Below are positions 1 through 9,725 of a DNA stretch of 64,000 nt, in pieces. Origin of the DNA: Rickettsia endosymbiont of Gonocerus acuteangulatus (GTDB taxonomy: Bacteria; Pseudomonadota; Alphaproteobacteria; Rickettsiales; Rickettsiaceae). The stretch is from positions 434,001-498,000 of the forward strand of contig NZ_OZ032147.1 of the NCBI RefSeq assembly GCF_964026435.1. Direction: 5' to 3'. Position 1 is the first letter of the stretch; the number at the start of each line of letters is the position of its first letter. A program made the position numbers and the translations under genes. The notes beneath the pieces were generated by a model that was not told where the DNA came from, ran no database searches, and was given only the letters and a program-made list of their open reading frames with translations.

Positions 1-600
1 ATTCAAGGTGAGGGAATATTTGTAGGTGTTCCTGCTATATTCATTAGGCTTGGAGGATGTAACCTTGCATGCGATTTTTGCGATACAGAATTTGAAACTT
101 TCGAAACAATCAAAATAGATGATATTTTATCTAAGGTTAACTTGCTTGCTTTAAATTCTAAAAACGAGCAATCAGTTAAGTTAGTAGTGATAACAGGTGG
201 TGAGCCGATGCGTCAACCTATAGAATTATTGTGCCAAAAATTATTAGAACAAGATTTTAAGGTGCAGATAGAAACTAACGGCACGTTATATCGTTCTTTG
301 CCGGATAAAGTATCTATAATATGCTCGCCTAAAGCAGGTAAAAACGGCTATAGCAAAATCAGAGAAGATTTATTGCCTAAAATTAGTGCTGTAAAATTTA
401 TCGTTGCTAAAAATACTTTAGAGTATAGCTTAATACCTGAAGTAGGGCAAACTGCTTACAATATACCGGTTTTTGTTCAGCCTATGGATCAGGGTGATCA
501 AGAGCTTAATAAAGAAAATAACGAATTAGCAGTAAAATTAGTGTTAGAAAGTGGTGCTAGGTTGTCAGTACAAACTCATAAATTTGTAGGCATAGAGTAA
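1..600 (+). CDS. queE: 7-carboxy-7-deazaguanine synthase QueE (5'-truncated by window edge)
   Basis: Radical-SAM enzyme of the queuosine pathway, converting 6-carboxytetrahydropterin to 7-carboxy-7-deazaguanine. The frame is open from base 1, so only the extreme N-terminus is missing. The first visible residues are the family motif IQGEG, followed by the cluster-binding CNLACDFC (C-x3-C-x2-C) at about bases 58-84 and the SAM-binding GGEP at about bases 196-207. About 199 residues are visible, close to full family length. The stop is TAA at 598-600. rplY follows 74 bp downstream on the same strand. Confidence 0.92.
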   Translation: MQGEGIFVGVPAIFIRLGGCNLACDFCDTEFETFETIKIDDILSKVNLLALNSKNEQSVKLVVITGGEPMRQPIELLCQKLLEQDFKVQIETNGTLYRSLPDKVSIICSPKAGKNGYSKIREDLLPKISAVKFIVAKNTLEYSLIPEVGQTAYNIPVFVQPMDQGDQELNKENNELAVKLVLESGARLSVQTHKFVGIE

Positions 601-674
601 TTATAAATATATCTTGAATTTTAGATTAATTAGTACTATTATAACCTTTTTATAAAGTTTAAAGTGTTGAAATA

Positions 675-1283
675 ATGAGTGAAATATTAGAACTTGAAGC
701 AAAGTCTCGCAATGAATTTGGTACGGGTGCAGCAAGAGCCTTAAGAAGAGAAGGGCGTGTTCCTGCTATTATTTATGGGGCAAAGAAAACCCCAGTTAGT
801 ATTTCTTTAGAAGAAAAAGAAATAACAAAATATTATAGAAAGCCGGCTTTTATATCTCAGCTAATTAGTTTAAAAATCGATGGTAAGCAATATAAAGTGC
901 TACCGAAAGCTGTAGAATTACATCCTGTTACAGATATAGTACGTCACGTCGATTTTGTCTTTTTAGAAGATAAAACCCAAAAAATGGAAGTTCCTGTAGT
1001 TTATGAGGGTAAAGAAAGAGCATTAGGCGTTAAAAGAGGTGGGTATTTCAATATAGTAAAAAGAAGAGTTACTTTATTATGTGATGTTAATAATATCCCA
1101 AGAAACGTAACTATTGACGTTACTAATATGCCGATTGCTACTTCATTAAAATCTTCAAAAGTAAAACTACCAGAAGGTTGTAGCTTTACTACAGAAAAAG
1201 AATTTGTGCTTGCAACTATAATAGGACGTAGAGGTGCAAAAACCGAAGTTGAAAGTGAGCAACCAGCTGAAGCAGCGAAGTAA
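675..1283 (+). CDS. rplY: 50S ribosomal protein L25 (general stress protein Ctc type)
   Basis: Binds 5S rRNA in the large ribosomal subunit. The 202-residue length marks the long Ctc/TL5 form: an N-terminal 5S-rRNA-binding L25 domain (about residues 1-95, with [20 protein letters not shown] near the start) plus a C-terminal beta domain (about 100-185), ending in an acidic, Ala-rich tail. The ATG start opens directly into the conserved domain. pth follows after an RPE-filled gap, matching the usual rplY-pth pairing. Confidence 0.95.
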   Translation: MSEILELEAKSRNEFGTGAARALRREGRVPAIIYGAKKTPVSISLEEKEITKYYRKPAFISQLISLKIDGKQYKVLPKAVELHPVTDIVRHVDFVFLEDKTQKMEVPVVYEGKERALGVKRGGYFNIVKRRVTLLCDVNNIPRNVTIDVTNMPIATSLKSSKVKLPEGCSFTTEKEFVLATIIGRRGAKTEVESEQPAEAAK

Positions 1284-1337
1284 AATATTTTTATTGCTAA
1301 CTAAAAGCGTTGTTGTATGGCTCGAAAAATGCCTTAT

Positions 1338-1457
1338 ATGTCATTCTCGCAGAGGCGGGAATCCAGCATAAAGCGAGATACCTAAGCTTTTAATTTTAAA
1401 ATCTTACTGCGTTTGTATTTATTTTTTCTGGATTCCCACCGTTGCTGGGAATGACAT
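1338..1457. repeat. Rickettsia palindromic element (RPE)
   Basis: Imperfect palindrome with arms ATGTCATTCTCGC...GGCGGGAATCCAG and CTGGATTCCC...GGGAATGACAT, and an AT-rich centre containing AAAGCGAGATA. It is non-coding here. The same arms recur throughout the window. Confidence 0.85.
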
Positions 1458-1483
1458 TGGAGGAGTCATACAATAAGACCGGC

Positions 1484-1560
1484 TTGTCCAAGGTATCCAG
1501 TTAAAAAAACTAATAAAATTAGTATTTTTTATTATTTTCTGGATCTAGTTCCCAAGCAAC
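1484..1560. repeat. Second RPE-like palindrome, partial
   Basis: The core is an AT-rich palindrome, ACTAATaaaATTAGT with A/T-rich arms, bounded by TCCAG and CTGGATC and by remnants of the outer arms (gtccaagg; gttcccaagc). The same core is found near 4580, 21350 and 51370. The rest of the 1284-1721 gap, after about 1560, shows no gene. Confidence 0.65.
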
Positions 1561-1721
1561 TATAACTACCTTAGGGTGCTTTTGAACCCATGCGGGGCAA
1601 GCCTTAAGCGGAAATGACCACATAGGAGTAAGATTCGCACAAGAACAAATACGCACATCCCCATTCTATTTCAAACCATATGTATCTTTAAAATTTTTCA
1701 AATAAAACGAGTATATATATT

Positions 1722-2279
1722 ATGATGCTTATTATTGGTCTTGGTAATCCAGGTAAAGAGTATGAGCATACAAGGCATAATATTGGCTTTATTGCTTTAG
1801 AAAATATAGCAAAACAATGCGATGCATCATTTAGCGTAAAGAAAAAATTTCATTGCGAAATTGCTGAAAGTACTAATAGTGGGCAGAAGCTAATATTCAT
1901 AAAACCTACTACTTATATGAATTTATCCGGCAAGTCCGTGATAGCAGTAAAAACATATTATAATATTCCTCTTGAAAAAATCTTTGTTATTCATGATGAT
2001 ATTGATTTAGAATTAGGTAAAATAAAGTTTAAAACTGGTGGTGGAAATGGTGGACATAACGGTTTAAAATCCATTGATGGAATTATAGGAAATAATTATC
2101 ACCGTATTAGAATTGGTGTTGGTAGACCGCAAAATAGTCAGGATGTAGCTGATTATGTACTCAGTAACTTCTCTAAATCTGAATATACGATAGCAGAGCA
2201 GGCTATAGATAAAATAACCGATAACTTTGATTTGATATTAGAAAATAAATTAGAAGAGTTTAAAGGTAAGATGGTTTAA
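1722..2279 (+). CDS. pth: Peptidyl-tRNA hydrolase
   Basis: Cleaves the ester bond of peptidyl-tRNAs that drop off ribosomes, recycling tRNA. It is 185 residues, typical of bacterial Pth. Visible motifs are GLGNPGKEYEHTRHNIGF near the N-terminus (catalytic His in TRHN), KPTTYMNLSG, the HDDIDLELGK Asp region and GGGNGGHNGLKSI. The start is MM; either ATG (1722 or 1725) is possible. It lies in the rplY-pth-ychF order common in Rickettsia. Confidence 0.96.
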   Translation: MMLIIGLGNPGKEYEHTRHNIGFIALENIAKQCDASFSVKKKFHCEIAESTNSGQKLIFIKPTTYMNLSGKSVIAVKTYYNIPLEKIFVIHDDIDLELGKIKFKTGGGNGGHNGLKSIDGIIGNNYHRIRIGVGRPQNSQDVADYVLSNFSKSEYTIAEQAIDKITDNFDLILENKLEEFKGKMV

Positions 2280-2288
2280 GTATTTTGA

Positions 2289-2471
2289 TTGTCATTGCGA
2301 GGAGATGCGTAGCATCGATGTAGCAATCTCATGAAATAGTGTCCGGTGTCATCCCGTGGCTTGGGAACTAGAATCCAGAAAAAAGCGAGAAAAATCGAGC
2401 TTTTAATTTTAAAATTTGCTGTATTTAGCTTTTTAAGTACTGGATCCCGTGGACAAGCCACAGGATGACAA
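2289..2471. repeat. RPE cluster between pth and the GNAT gene
   Basis: A half element (GTCATTGCGAGGAGATGCG...GCAATCTCATG, about 2290-2334) is followed by a full palindrome (2347-2471) with arms GTCATCCCGTGGCTTGGGAAC and GGATCCCGTGGACAAGCCAC...GGATGACA. Confidence 0.8.
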
Positions 2472-2510
2472 TGTGAAGTTAAAAATACCAAATTAGCTAA
2501 AAATAAAATT

Positions 2511-2939
2511 ATGACCCAAGATTTTGAAATTATATATGCCGAAGAAATGGATAAAGCCTATTCAGCTATAATTTGGGATGCCTTTAGTAAAGACGCAAGA
2601 GAAAAGAAAGGTTTAACGGGTGATTTAAAATCTTTTTCTTTCTCATGTTTAGACCAAGATAAAAACTTTATTGCCGGTATGCAAGGGATAAGCCTTTGGG
2701 GTGGTGTGTATATTACTTCATTGTTTGTAGATGAAAATCATAGAAACAAAAAATATGGAAGCATGTTAATGGAAAAAGCTGAAGAATTGGCACGTGAGCG
2801 TGGCTGTAATTTTGTTGTTTTATCGACTATGGATTTTCAGGCTAAACCATTTTATGAAAAATTAGGATATAAGCTAGAATTTACAAGACACGGCTATGAA
2901 AAAGATTCAGTTTCATATCATTTAAGGAAAGATTTATGA
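2511..2939 (+). CDS. GNAT-family N-acetyltransferase
   Basis: 142-residue single-domain GNAT fold. The acetyl-CoA binding motif A is visible as ITSLFVDENHRNKKYGSMLM (R/K-x-x-G-x-G/S type), followed by the ARERGCNFVVLST strand and the FYEKLGYK motif B near the C-terminus. The substrate cannot be inferred. The stop overlaps the ychF start by 4 bases (ATGA), so the two genes are probably co-transcribed and translationally coupled. Confidence 0.88.
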   Translation: MTQDFEIIYAEEMDKAYSAIIWDAFSKDAREKKGLTGDLKSFSFSCLDQDKNFIAGMQGISLWGGVYITSLFVDENHRNKKYGSMLMEKAEELARERGCNFVVLSTMDFQAKPFYEKLGYKLEFTRHGYEKDSVSYHLRKDL

Positions 2940-4048
2940 CATTAAAATTAGGCATTGTGGGTTTGCCGAATGTTGGTAAGTCAACGTTATTTAATGCCTT
3001 AACGGCAAGCGTGGCAGCTGAAGCTGCTAATTATCCGTTTTGTACGATTGAGCCAAATAGTGCCGTTGTTTCAGTACCTGATGAGCGTTTACACAAGCTT
3101 GCCGCACTTGTAGGAAGTAAAAAAATTATACCATCTTATATCGAATTTGTCGATATTGCGGGTCTTGTTAAAGGTGCAAGCAAAGGGGAGGGGCTTGGTA
3201 ATAAGTTCTTGTCAAATATTAGAGAAGTAGACGCAATATTGCATGTGTTACGTTGTTTTGAGAATGAAGATGTAACGCACGTACATAATAAGGTTGATCC
3301 GATTCATGACCTTGAAATAATTGAGATGGAGTTAATACTTGCCGATATAGAATCGGTGGAAAAACGATTAGCTACAAGCGAAAAACGTTTGAAATCAGGC
3401 GATAAGACTTTAGCAGAACTAAAAGAAGTTCATAAAGTGTTAGCCGATGGTAAACCTGTAAGAGTGCTAAATAAAACTTTAGGAACTGATAATCTAAAGC
3501 AGTTACAGCTACTTACTTCTAAGCCTGTTCTATATGTGTGTAATGTACTTGAAAAGGATGCAGCAAGTGGTAACGAGTTTACAAAATTAGTAGCAGAACA
3601 AGCAAAAAAAGAAGAGGCTAAAAGTGTTATTATTTCCTCAAAAATAGAAGCAGATATTGCTTTGCTTGAAGATGAGGAAGAGAAAAAAGAATTTCTAAAT
3701 AGTATTGATCTCAAGGAAACTGGTTTAAGTCAAGTAATTAAAGAGGGATATAATCTCTTAAATCTTAAAAGCTTTTTTACGATAGGTCCGAAAGAAGCAC
3801 ATAGCTGGACTTTTAAAGATGGTACGCTTGCACCTGGTGCTGCAGGTATTATTCATACCGACTTTGAAAAAGGTTTTATTAGAGCAGAAGTAATAAGTTA
3901 CGCAGATTATATAAATCTCGGTAGCGAAGCAAAAGCCAAAGAAGTGGGAAAAATGAGGCTAGAAGGTAAAGAATATAAAATGCAGGATGGGGATATAGTT
4001 CATTTTAGAATAAAAGTAATCCCCGCCGCAAGCAGCGGGGTATTTTAG
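2936..4048 (+). CDS. ychF: Redox-regulated ATPase YchF with IS-derived C-terminus
   Basis: Obg-family P-loop ATPase/GTPase that associates with ribosomes. The Walker A is GLPNVGKST at the N-terminus, the switch/G3 region is [11 protein letters not shown], and a C-terminal TGS-type domain ends HFR. Normal YchF proteins end ...HFRFNV. Here a 525-bp IS200/IS605 copy begins at 4009, so translation continues into the IS and adds 12 foreign residues ([12 protein letters not shown]) after Arg358. Removing the IS joins base 4008 to 4534 and restores HFRFNV with a TGA at 4544-4546. The catalytic part is untouched, so the protein is probably functional. Start ATG 2936 overlaps the GNAT stop. Confidence 0.95.
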   Translation: MTLKLGIVGLPNVGKSTLFNALTASVAAEAANYPFCTIEPNSAVVSVPDERLHKLAALVGSKKIIPSYIEFVDIAGLVKGASKGEGLGNKFLSNIREVDAILHVLRCFENEDVTHVHNKVDPIHDLEIIEMELILADIESVEKRLATSEKRLKSGDKTLAELKEVHKVLADGKPVRVLNKTLGTDNLKQLQLLTSKPVLYVCNVLEKDAASGNEFTKLVAEQAKKEEAKSVIISSKIEADIALLEDEEEKKEFLNSIDLKETGLSQVIKEGYNLLNLKSFFTIGPKEAHSWTFKDGTLAPGAAGIIHTDFEKGFIRAEVISYADYINLGSEAKAKEVGKMRLEGKEYKMQDGDIVHFRIKVIPAASSGVF

Positions 4049-4533
4049 AAGAAAGCTAGCTGATGATCCTCATGCAGTTTCTGATATTCCTTGCCTTGGT
4101 TTTTTACGTATTTTCCTATCATATTCTCATTTCCATGCTTACCTACCGTACTCGTAAAATATCCATCAGTCCAAAATTCTCCACCCCATAATTGTTTCTT
4201 TACCTGTGGACACTGTCTAAATATTTGACGAGCTGTAACACTTTTAATTGTTGTTACTATTTTTGTTACGCTATAGGTTGGTACAGATTGTACCAAAAAA
4301 TGGACATGATCTTCATCAACCCCTATTTCTAAAAATTTTATTTGATATCTCTTTTCTATCTCTAAACATATTTCTCGTAATACTTGATCAACTGATACGT
4401 CAAACACTGCTCGGCGATATTTTGCTGGAAATACCATGTGATACAGCAGTACCGTAACATTATGACTTTTATGTATATATTTGCTCATTCCGCCATATTA
4501 CGCCGCAAGCGGCGGGGAATATACCCAAAAGAG
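4009..4533 (-). mobile_element. IS200/IS605-family insertion sequence, copy 1 (525 bp)
   Basis: Boundaries are exact because the broken ychF codons rejoin when it is removed. In element orientation it begins CTCTTTTGGGTATATTCCCC and ends GGGGATTACTTTTATT, with imperfect GC-rich hairpins near both ends (ccccgccgcttgcggcg; ccccgctgcttgcggcgggg). The 5' flank in element orientation is ATTAAAT and there is no target duplication, as expected for single-strand IS200/IS605 transposition. Three further copies are 36507-37031, 41572-42096 and 51607-52131. Confidence 0.95.
4045..4488 (-). CDS. tnpA: IS200/IS605-family Y1 transposase TnpA
   Basis: 147-residue HUH-superfamily single-strand DNA transposase. 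The metal-binding HUH motif is HVH at residues 61-63 and the likely nucleophile is Tyr127 (GKYVKN). The protein is identical to those at 36552, 41617 and 51652. No tnpB gene accompanies it, so this is an IS200-type element carrying only tnpA. Confidence 0.95.
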   Translation of the reverse strand: MSKYIHKSHNVTVLLYHMVFPAKYRRAVFDVSVDQVLREICLEIEKRYQIKFLEIGVDEDHVHFLVQSVPTYSVTKIVTTIKSVTARQIFRQCPQVKKQLWGGEFWTDGYFTSTVGKHGNENMIGKYVKNQGKEYQKLHEDHQLAFF

Positions 4534-4550
4534 ATTTAATGTCTGATAAG

Positions 4551-4651
4551 TGTCATCTAGTTGCTTGCTAACTAGATCCAGAAAATAATAAAAAATACTA
4601 ATTTTATTAATATTTTTTAGCTGGCTCTAGTTCATAAATCACGGGATGACA
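4551..4651. repeat. RPE downstream of ychF
   Basis: Arms TGTCATCTAGTTGCTTGCTAAC and ATCACGGGATGACA, with the AT-rich core aaaaatactaattttattaat flanked by TCCAG and CTGGC. It is non-coding. Confidence 0.75.
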
Positions 4652-4752
4652 GGGGAAAATGATTCACGCTGGCAATGCCGTCACGGGATGACACTAACCT
4701 ATACACTAAAAATTGAGTTTTTCTAATTAAGTGTGTAAATTTTTCATAGGGC

Positions 4753-5191
4753 TTAAATTCTACCTTCAAATTTTATCAAAAAGTGAGCCATAGCTGCGTT
4801 CCAGTTTGGAATCGGCATAGCCCATTTCTTGGTCATATAATCAATTGCCAAATATAAGGTCTTAAAAACGGCATTATCATTTGGAAAAACCCGTTTATTC
4901 TTAGTAACCTTACGTAATTGGCTATTGACAGATTCTACACTATTCGTTGTGTATATTACTTTCCTTATCGCCTCAGGGTATCCTAGAAAAACCATTAAAT
5001 TTTCCCAATGAACATACCAAGATTTAGCAATTTGTGGATACTGTTTACTCCATTTAGCTTCAAAAGATTCTAAAGCAAGATGTGCTTCTTCCTCTGTGCT
5101 AGCAGTATAAATAGGCTTTAAATCAGCCGCTAATTCTTTTCGGTCTTTATATGATACATATTTTAAACTATTTCTAATCTGATGTACAATA
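4753..5191 (-). pseudogene. IS256 (mutator) family transposase, C-terminal fragment
   Basis: About 145 residues of the C-terminal part of an IS256-type transposase, beginning VHQIRNSLKYVSYKDRKEL and including the conserved IYTTNSVESVNSQLRKVTK with the catalytic Glu of the DDE triad (NSVESVN). The N-terminal two thirds are missing. At 5190-5191 the reading is cut at a TA by an IS630 element, and the other half is not found in the window. It cannot be active. Confidence 0.85.
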
Positions 5192-6042
5192 TAGCATAAG
5201 TCATTAAGGTACTGACAGAGCGAGAGTATCATGTTATAGTAAGCAAATATTAACAAGCATGTAAAGAGATATGGCACGAGCATATGCAATAGAACTAAGA
5301 CTAAGAGTTATAAAAGCTGTAGAAGCAGGGATACGAATAAGTAAGGTAAGTAAATTATTTAATGTAAGTCGTGATACTATATATAAATGGAAAAAATTAA
5401 AAGATAAGCAAGGTACTTTAGAAGCAGCAACTGGTTATCAGAAAGGACATAGTCATAAGATAAAAGATTCAGAATCTTTTAAAGAATTTTTTAAAGCTAA
5501 TATGAATAAAACATCAAAGGAGTTAGCAAAGCAATGGGGTAATATTGCATCTGTAACTATTTTAAGACAAATCAGAAAACTTGGCTATAGCTATAAAAAA
5601 ACTCATTTTCATCCGAAAAGAGATATTAAATTAAGAAATGAATTTATAGCAAAGATACAAACCATCACAAAAGACAAATTAGTATATCTTGATGAATCTG
5701 GAATAGAGGATAATGCTTGCAAAGAGTATGGATGGAGCATTATAGGACAAAGGTGTTATGGAGAAAAGGTGTATCAACATAAATTTAGAATAAGTATGAT
5801 AGCTGGTCTTTGTAATGGTAATCTTATTGCTCCTGTAATATTTGAAGGTAATTGTAATACAGAGGTCTTTAAAACTTATATTAGGGATGTATTAATTACA
5901 GAATTACAACCTGGGCAAACCGTTATTATGGATAACATTAATTTTCATAAAAATTCTAAAGTTAAAGAGTTAATTGAATCCGTTGGTTGTACCATATTGT
6001 ATTTACCAACTTACTCTCCTGATTTAAATCCTATAGAGCATT
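5192..6042 (+). mobile_element. IS630-family element type 1, 3'-truncated copy
   Basis: Begins with the type-1 terminus TAGCATAAGTCATTAAGG inserted at a TA in the IS256 fragment. It runs to ...CCTATAGAGCATT, where an IS30 element starts at 6043. The last 110 or so bp, including the right inverted repeat, are missing. Complete 962-bp copies are at 22547-23508 and 42953-43914. Confidence 0.88.
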
Positions 6043-6044
6043 GA
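5271..6044 (+). pseudogene. IS630-family transposase (type 1), fused frame but C-terminally truncated
   Basis: The 257-residue reading contains an N-terminal helix-turn-helix region (VSKLFNVSRDTIYKWKKL) and DDE residues LDESGIEDN (D), MDNINFHKN (D) and NPIEH (E). At the junction of the two halves the run after TAT is AAAAAAA (7 A), giving one continuous frame; the other type-1 copies have AAACAAAA and are shifted. The C-terminus is cut right after the catalytic Glu by IS30, so the protein is probably inactive. Confidence 0.85.
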
Positions 6045-7101
6045 AAATGCAAGGACTAAGTAGAACAAAACCTATAAATTTTCTGCCCAAATTTCATTGG
6101 GGGTTTTATAACCAAAAATCTTTCTTGGCATGTTATTTAAATCTCAGCAACATTGTCAAGACCTCTTTGTGTAACGGTAGTAATATCTGTATTTTTAGGT
6201 AAAATTCTATGAATCATAGAATTCATTTTTTCCACTAATGCTTTTTGTCTAGGGCGGTATGGATCACAAAAGAAAGTTTGAAACCCAGATAGTCTATAGG
6301 CAACATGCCCCACAAACTCTTTGCCATTATCCATAGTAATAGTCTTTCTCACACTATTTGGAAGAGTTTTTATCTTTCTTAAAAAACCATTGGTAACTGT
6401 TGTAGCTCTCTTGGAGTTATTCAGCACTAAAATAATCTTTTGACTCTTTATTATCCACCAGTGCACCAATATTCATACTTTGATTACCTTTATGAAATGT
6501 AAGATCTGCCTCAAAATGCCCTACTTCTACCTTTTTCGTAGCTATTGCATCACGCTGATGTATTGAGATCCTTTGTGGTATAATGATCCTTTGACGCCTC
6601 TTCCCTCTTTCTTGCCTTTTATATCTTTTAGAAGGTAAATAGCTATATAACTTTAATTTAGCTGCTACTGCAGAAGTGTAAACAAATCTATATATACTTT
6701 CTGTACTGATACACAAAGCTGTATTTTTGTCTAGTTTTAACTTTCCGGCTATAGCATCCGGCGACCATTTCTTGCGAATCATAGCATTTTTAATATAATC
6801 TAACAACATAGGGTTCTTTTCTATTTTTAATAACTCTTGCTGATACATCCTGTTTTCATATTTTTCCTGAGCAACACAAGGCATATACTTATCTTTTACC
6901 TTATTTCTTTTTAGCTCCATACTAATAGTGCTTTTAGACCTCGTAAGATGTTGTGCTATCTTATTAATACTGACTCCTAGGTCATACATTCTTTTTATCT
7001 CATATCTCTCTTCTCGAGATAAGTGTCTATATTTTCTGTTCATCATTACCTATTTAAAATCTTATTATTTTAAATAGGTTCTGTTCTACTTACTTATAGT
7101 A
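6043..7101 (-). mobile_element. IS30-family element, copy a (decayed)
   Basis: The left end GAAAATGCAAGGACTAAGTAG matches the terminus of other IS30 copies. The right end reads ...CTACTTACTTATAGTA, where an IS4/IS701-like element begins at 7102, removing the last five bases (TTTTC). The transposase is broken into two overlapping frames (6137-6469 and 6417-7046) by an insertion near 6450 (CTCTTTATTATCC against CTCTTTTTATCC in better copies) and has a further indel near 6140. Confidence 0.87.
6073..7046 (-). pseudogene. IS30-family transposase, frameshifted
   Basis: The N-terminal frame starts MMNRKYRHLSREERYEI with an HTH of the IS30 type (INKIAQHLTRSKSTISMELKRN). The middle carries VEVGHFEADL (first catalytic Asp). 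The second frame carries TITMDNGKEF (second Asp) and the RPRQKALVEKMNSMIHRILPK segment with the catalytic Glu. At least two indels separate the pieces, so no full protein is made. Confidence 0.85.
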
Positions 7102-7576
7102 CAAAACTTACGCTATGTTTGGTTCTAAATATCGTAAAGATGGAGAACGCAGCTGTTGTTGCATATAGTCATCTAAAAGCCCTAACTTTATTTGGTAAAC
7201 CGTTTTACCGATTGTATTTGCAGTCCTTTTGAGAAATGCCCAAACTAAAAATGCACAACTAATATGATTACGTTGAAGACGCTGTTTCCTGCATTGACAA
7301 CGTTCTATCCCAGTAAGTTGCTTAATTTCTCTGTGCATGCTCTCAATTACCCATCGAAAGCCACACTCATCTTGTGCAGCTTTAGAAGATTTTTGAGTTT
7401 TGTTATTGGTAACAACATACTCAACTCTGTTGGTAGGAACAGTAAATTTAAACAAATTAACATGCTTATTTTTAGCAAAGCCTTTTATATGAATCTCTAC
7501 TCCATGCCTGTGTCATTGTCAATTAAAAAGGGACCAGTAAATTGCACGAAAAAGGAACCACTATATTTAAAAATTT

Positions 7577-8332
7577 TTATGCCATATTACCTCCAGATTT
7601 ATAGTTATTAATACGATAACTTTTACCTTTTATGTTTAGTATATGAGCATGATGTACCACTCGATCAATAATTGCATGAGTTAATACTTCATCAGCAAAT
7701 ATTTCATTCCATTTTTCAAAATCCTTGTTTGTGGTAATAATGGTAGATTTATTTTCATATCGTTTAGCAATAATATTAAAAAAGTCTTCTACTGAATGTT
7801 TTGGCAATTGCTTAAACCCGAGCTCATCAAGAATTAATAAATCAAACGATAGGAGTAATTTAACCTTTTTGTGATAACTATTATCTGCTCTTGCAATATG
7901 TAAATTATAAAGCATATCCGATACCGTAGTAAAATATACAGAGTATTCTCGTGTTAAAGCTTTTAATGCTAGCCCAATGGCAAGATGAGTTTTCCCAGTT
8001 CCTGAATCACCTATGAATATTACATTTCCCTTAGTATTAATATAATCACAAGTTGATAAATCACTTATTACTTTGGCATCAACACTTGGTTGGAAATTAA
8101 AATCAAAGTCTTCTAAATTTTTAGTTACCGGCAATTTAGCAGCACTTTTACGGCGACGGTAATTATTATCCTTACGGTTAGATTTTTCATCTTCACATAA
8201 TAGTGATAGAAATTCTTTAAATCCTAGTTTATTATTTTGAGCATAAATAATCCTTTCATTTAAACTATTGACTATACCTGATAATCTAAAGCTTCGTAGG
8301 TCATTAAATAAGTTCTGCATTATTACCTCCAA
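7577..8332 (-). CDS. istB: IS21 helper ATPase IstB
   Basis: 251-residue AAA+ ATPase that assists IstA in target capture, related to DnaC. The Walker A is GDSGTGKTHLA and the Walker B is LLILDEL. The family N-terminus (FRLSGIVNSLNERI) is visible. The start overlaps the 3' end of istA by 29 bases, the usual coupled arrangement. Confidence 0.95.
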   Translation of the reverse strand: MEVIMQNLFNDLRSFRLSGIVNSLNERIIYAQNNKLGFKEFLSLLCEDEKSNRKDNNYRRRKSAAKLPVTKNLEDFDFNFQPSVDAKVISDLSTCDYINTKGNVIFIGDSGTGKTHLAIGLALKALTREYSVYFTTVSDMLYNLHIARADNSYHKKVKLLLSFDLLILDELGFKQLPKHSVEDFFNIIAKRYENKSTIITTNKDFEKWNEIFADEVLTHAIIDRVVHHAHILNIKGKSYRINNYKSGGNMA

Positions 8333-9725
8333 ACTCTGGTAATGGTAAGTTTACTGCATTACTATTTAAAATATTCTTAATTTTAGAGTAAGAACTTATA
8401 CCATAATGTAGTGCTCTATGACAGGCTTTATCTATTAAGTCATCATTGTAAACCTTACGTAAAGAAATGATACCTCGTGCACAACGTTGCCAATCATTCA
8501 CTCTTGTTTGTTGTAATGATTCTAATAATAAACTGCAATTATTCCCTATCTGCTGCATTTGTTGTTGATAATGTTCACTATATTCTATAAAACCTGGGCA
8601 TAGACGTTTGTATTTAGCATAATGAGACGGATTAGTGGTAAATATCCCCTTGCCCTCTGTTCTAACGTGTCTTGCTATTAAATCATTTTGTATAGAAAAT
8701 ATTTGAACAAGTTTTGGGGACAATTGTACCATTACCTCACTGTATATATATTTTGCTGGTACAGAGTAATAATTATTATCTATGGTAATATGACAATCTT
8801 TTGCTACTTTTCGATTATGCCAAGATGACAAATCAAAAGTTTCTAATGGTAAAGGAATCAAACTACTTCTTTCCTCTTGCTCAAACAGTTCTCTAGGTAT
8901 TCTCTTAGTAGTACCATGTATTCGGCTATTGGCCTTATTTAACCAATTTGCAAGACCATTTGTTAATTCTTCATATCTATCAAATTTACGACCAGCAAAA
9001 AAATTATTTTTAACGTATTTTATTCCCGACTCAACTTTGCCTTTTTCTTGCGGTTGATACACTCGACAAGGAGAAAGTAAAATTCCATAATGATCGGCTA
9101 AGCACTTATATTCCTTCTGATATACTGGCTCATAAAAATTGGCATCTACTACTCCAGCTTTAAGATTATCAAGTTTTATTACTTTTGGACTACCAGCAAA
9201 ATAATTAAATGCATTGATATGACATTGAATCCATGTTTGACAACTTTGATCAAACACTACTTCATAATAATCAAGGCGACTATAGCTTAAACGCATATTA
9301 AATACATATGCTTTAACTCTACGCCCTTTAGAATTATACTGTAAGCCTATGTCACCAAAATCTACTTGTGCTTCCTCTCCTGCTAAAGTATGAAAACGAA
9401 TGCAACTGTTATCCTTAATTTTATATTTTTTGATATAACGGGTCAAAGAAGTATAACTGCTTGTATAACCTTGATTTTTTAACTCCTCAAAAATTCTTAT
9501 GTAACTCAGATTTTTTTCTAATAACTCAATTATTTTTTCGTGCCAAAAATCCAAAACTGAAGATCGTTCATAGATTGCTGGGGATTCTGTACCAGCCTCT
9601 ACATAGCGGTTTATTATTTTTCGTACTGTTTTGCGGTCTGTTCTTGTTAGTTTGGCAATATTCCTTTGACTATTGCCTTGTTTATAAAGGGTAATAATTG
9701 TTGTATACATATTTATTCTTATCAT
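8304..9725 (-). CDS. istA: IS21 transposase IstA
   Basis: 473 residues, in the usual range for IstA. It has an N-terminal helix-turn-helix (LYKQGNSQRNIAKLTRTDRK), a DDE core with AQVDFGDIG (first Asp), VIKLDNLKAGV (second Asp) and QEKGKVESGIKY (Glu), and a C-terminal beta-barrel-like segment. No frameshift is visible, so it is probably functional. The reading frame continues slightly upstream, and MIRINMY or MYTTIITLYKQG could be the start. Confidence 0.94.
   Translation of the reverse strand: MIRINMYTTIITLYKQGNSQRNIAKLTRTDRKTVRKIINRYVEAGTESPAIYERSSVLDFWHEKIIELLEKNLSYIRIFEELKNQGYTSSYTSLTRYIKKYKIKDNSCIRFHTLAGEEAQVDFGDIGLQYNSKGRRVKAYVFNMRLSYSRLDYYEVVFDQSCQTWIQCHINAFNYFAGSPKVIKLDNLKAGVVDANFYEPVYQKEYKCLADHYGILLSPCRVYQPQEKGKVESGIKYVKNNFFAGRKFDRYEELTNGLANWLNKANSRIHGTTKRIPRELFEQEERSSLIPLPLETFDLSSWHNRKVAKDCHITIDNNYYSVPAKYIYSEVMVQLSPKLVQIFSIQNDLIARHVRTEGKGIFTTNPSHYAKYKRLCPGFIEYSEHYQQQMQQIGNNCSLLLESLQQTRVNDWQRCARGIISLRKVYNDDLIDKACHRALHYGISSYSKIKNILNSNAVNLPLPEFGGNNAELI

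Noticed and set aside
1338-2471. Closely spaced palindromes considered as a CRISPR array
   Set aside because: Spacing is irregular, arms are inverted rather than direct, there are no unique spacers of uniform length and no cas genes. They match RPEs.
2276-2491. Open frame across the RPE downstream of pth, on the minus strand
   Set aside because: RPE arms are often open in several frames; the peptide is the usual RPE translation and has no start signal of its own.
4248-4457. Open frame antisense to tnpA (also at 36583, 41648, 51683)
   Set aside because: It recurs only because the IS200 is repeated; it has no ribosome-binding site and no recognisable domain, and lies fully inside a well-supported gene.
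7264-7611. Plus-strand open frame opposite the IS4/IS701-like transposase C-terminus
   Set aside because: Antisense to a well-supported transposase, repeated wherever the element is.
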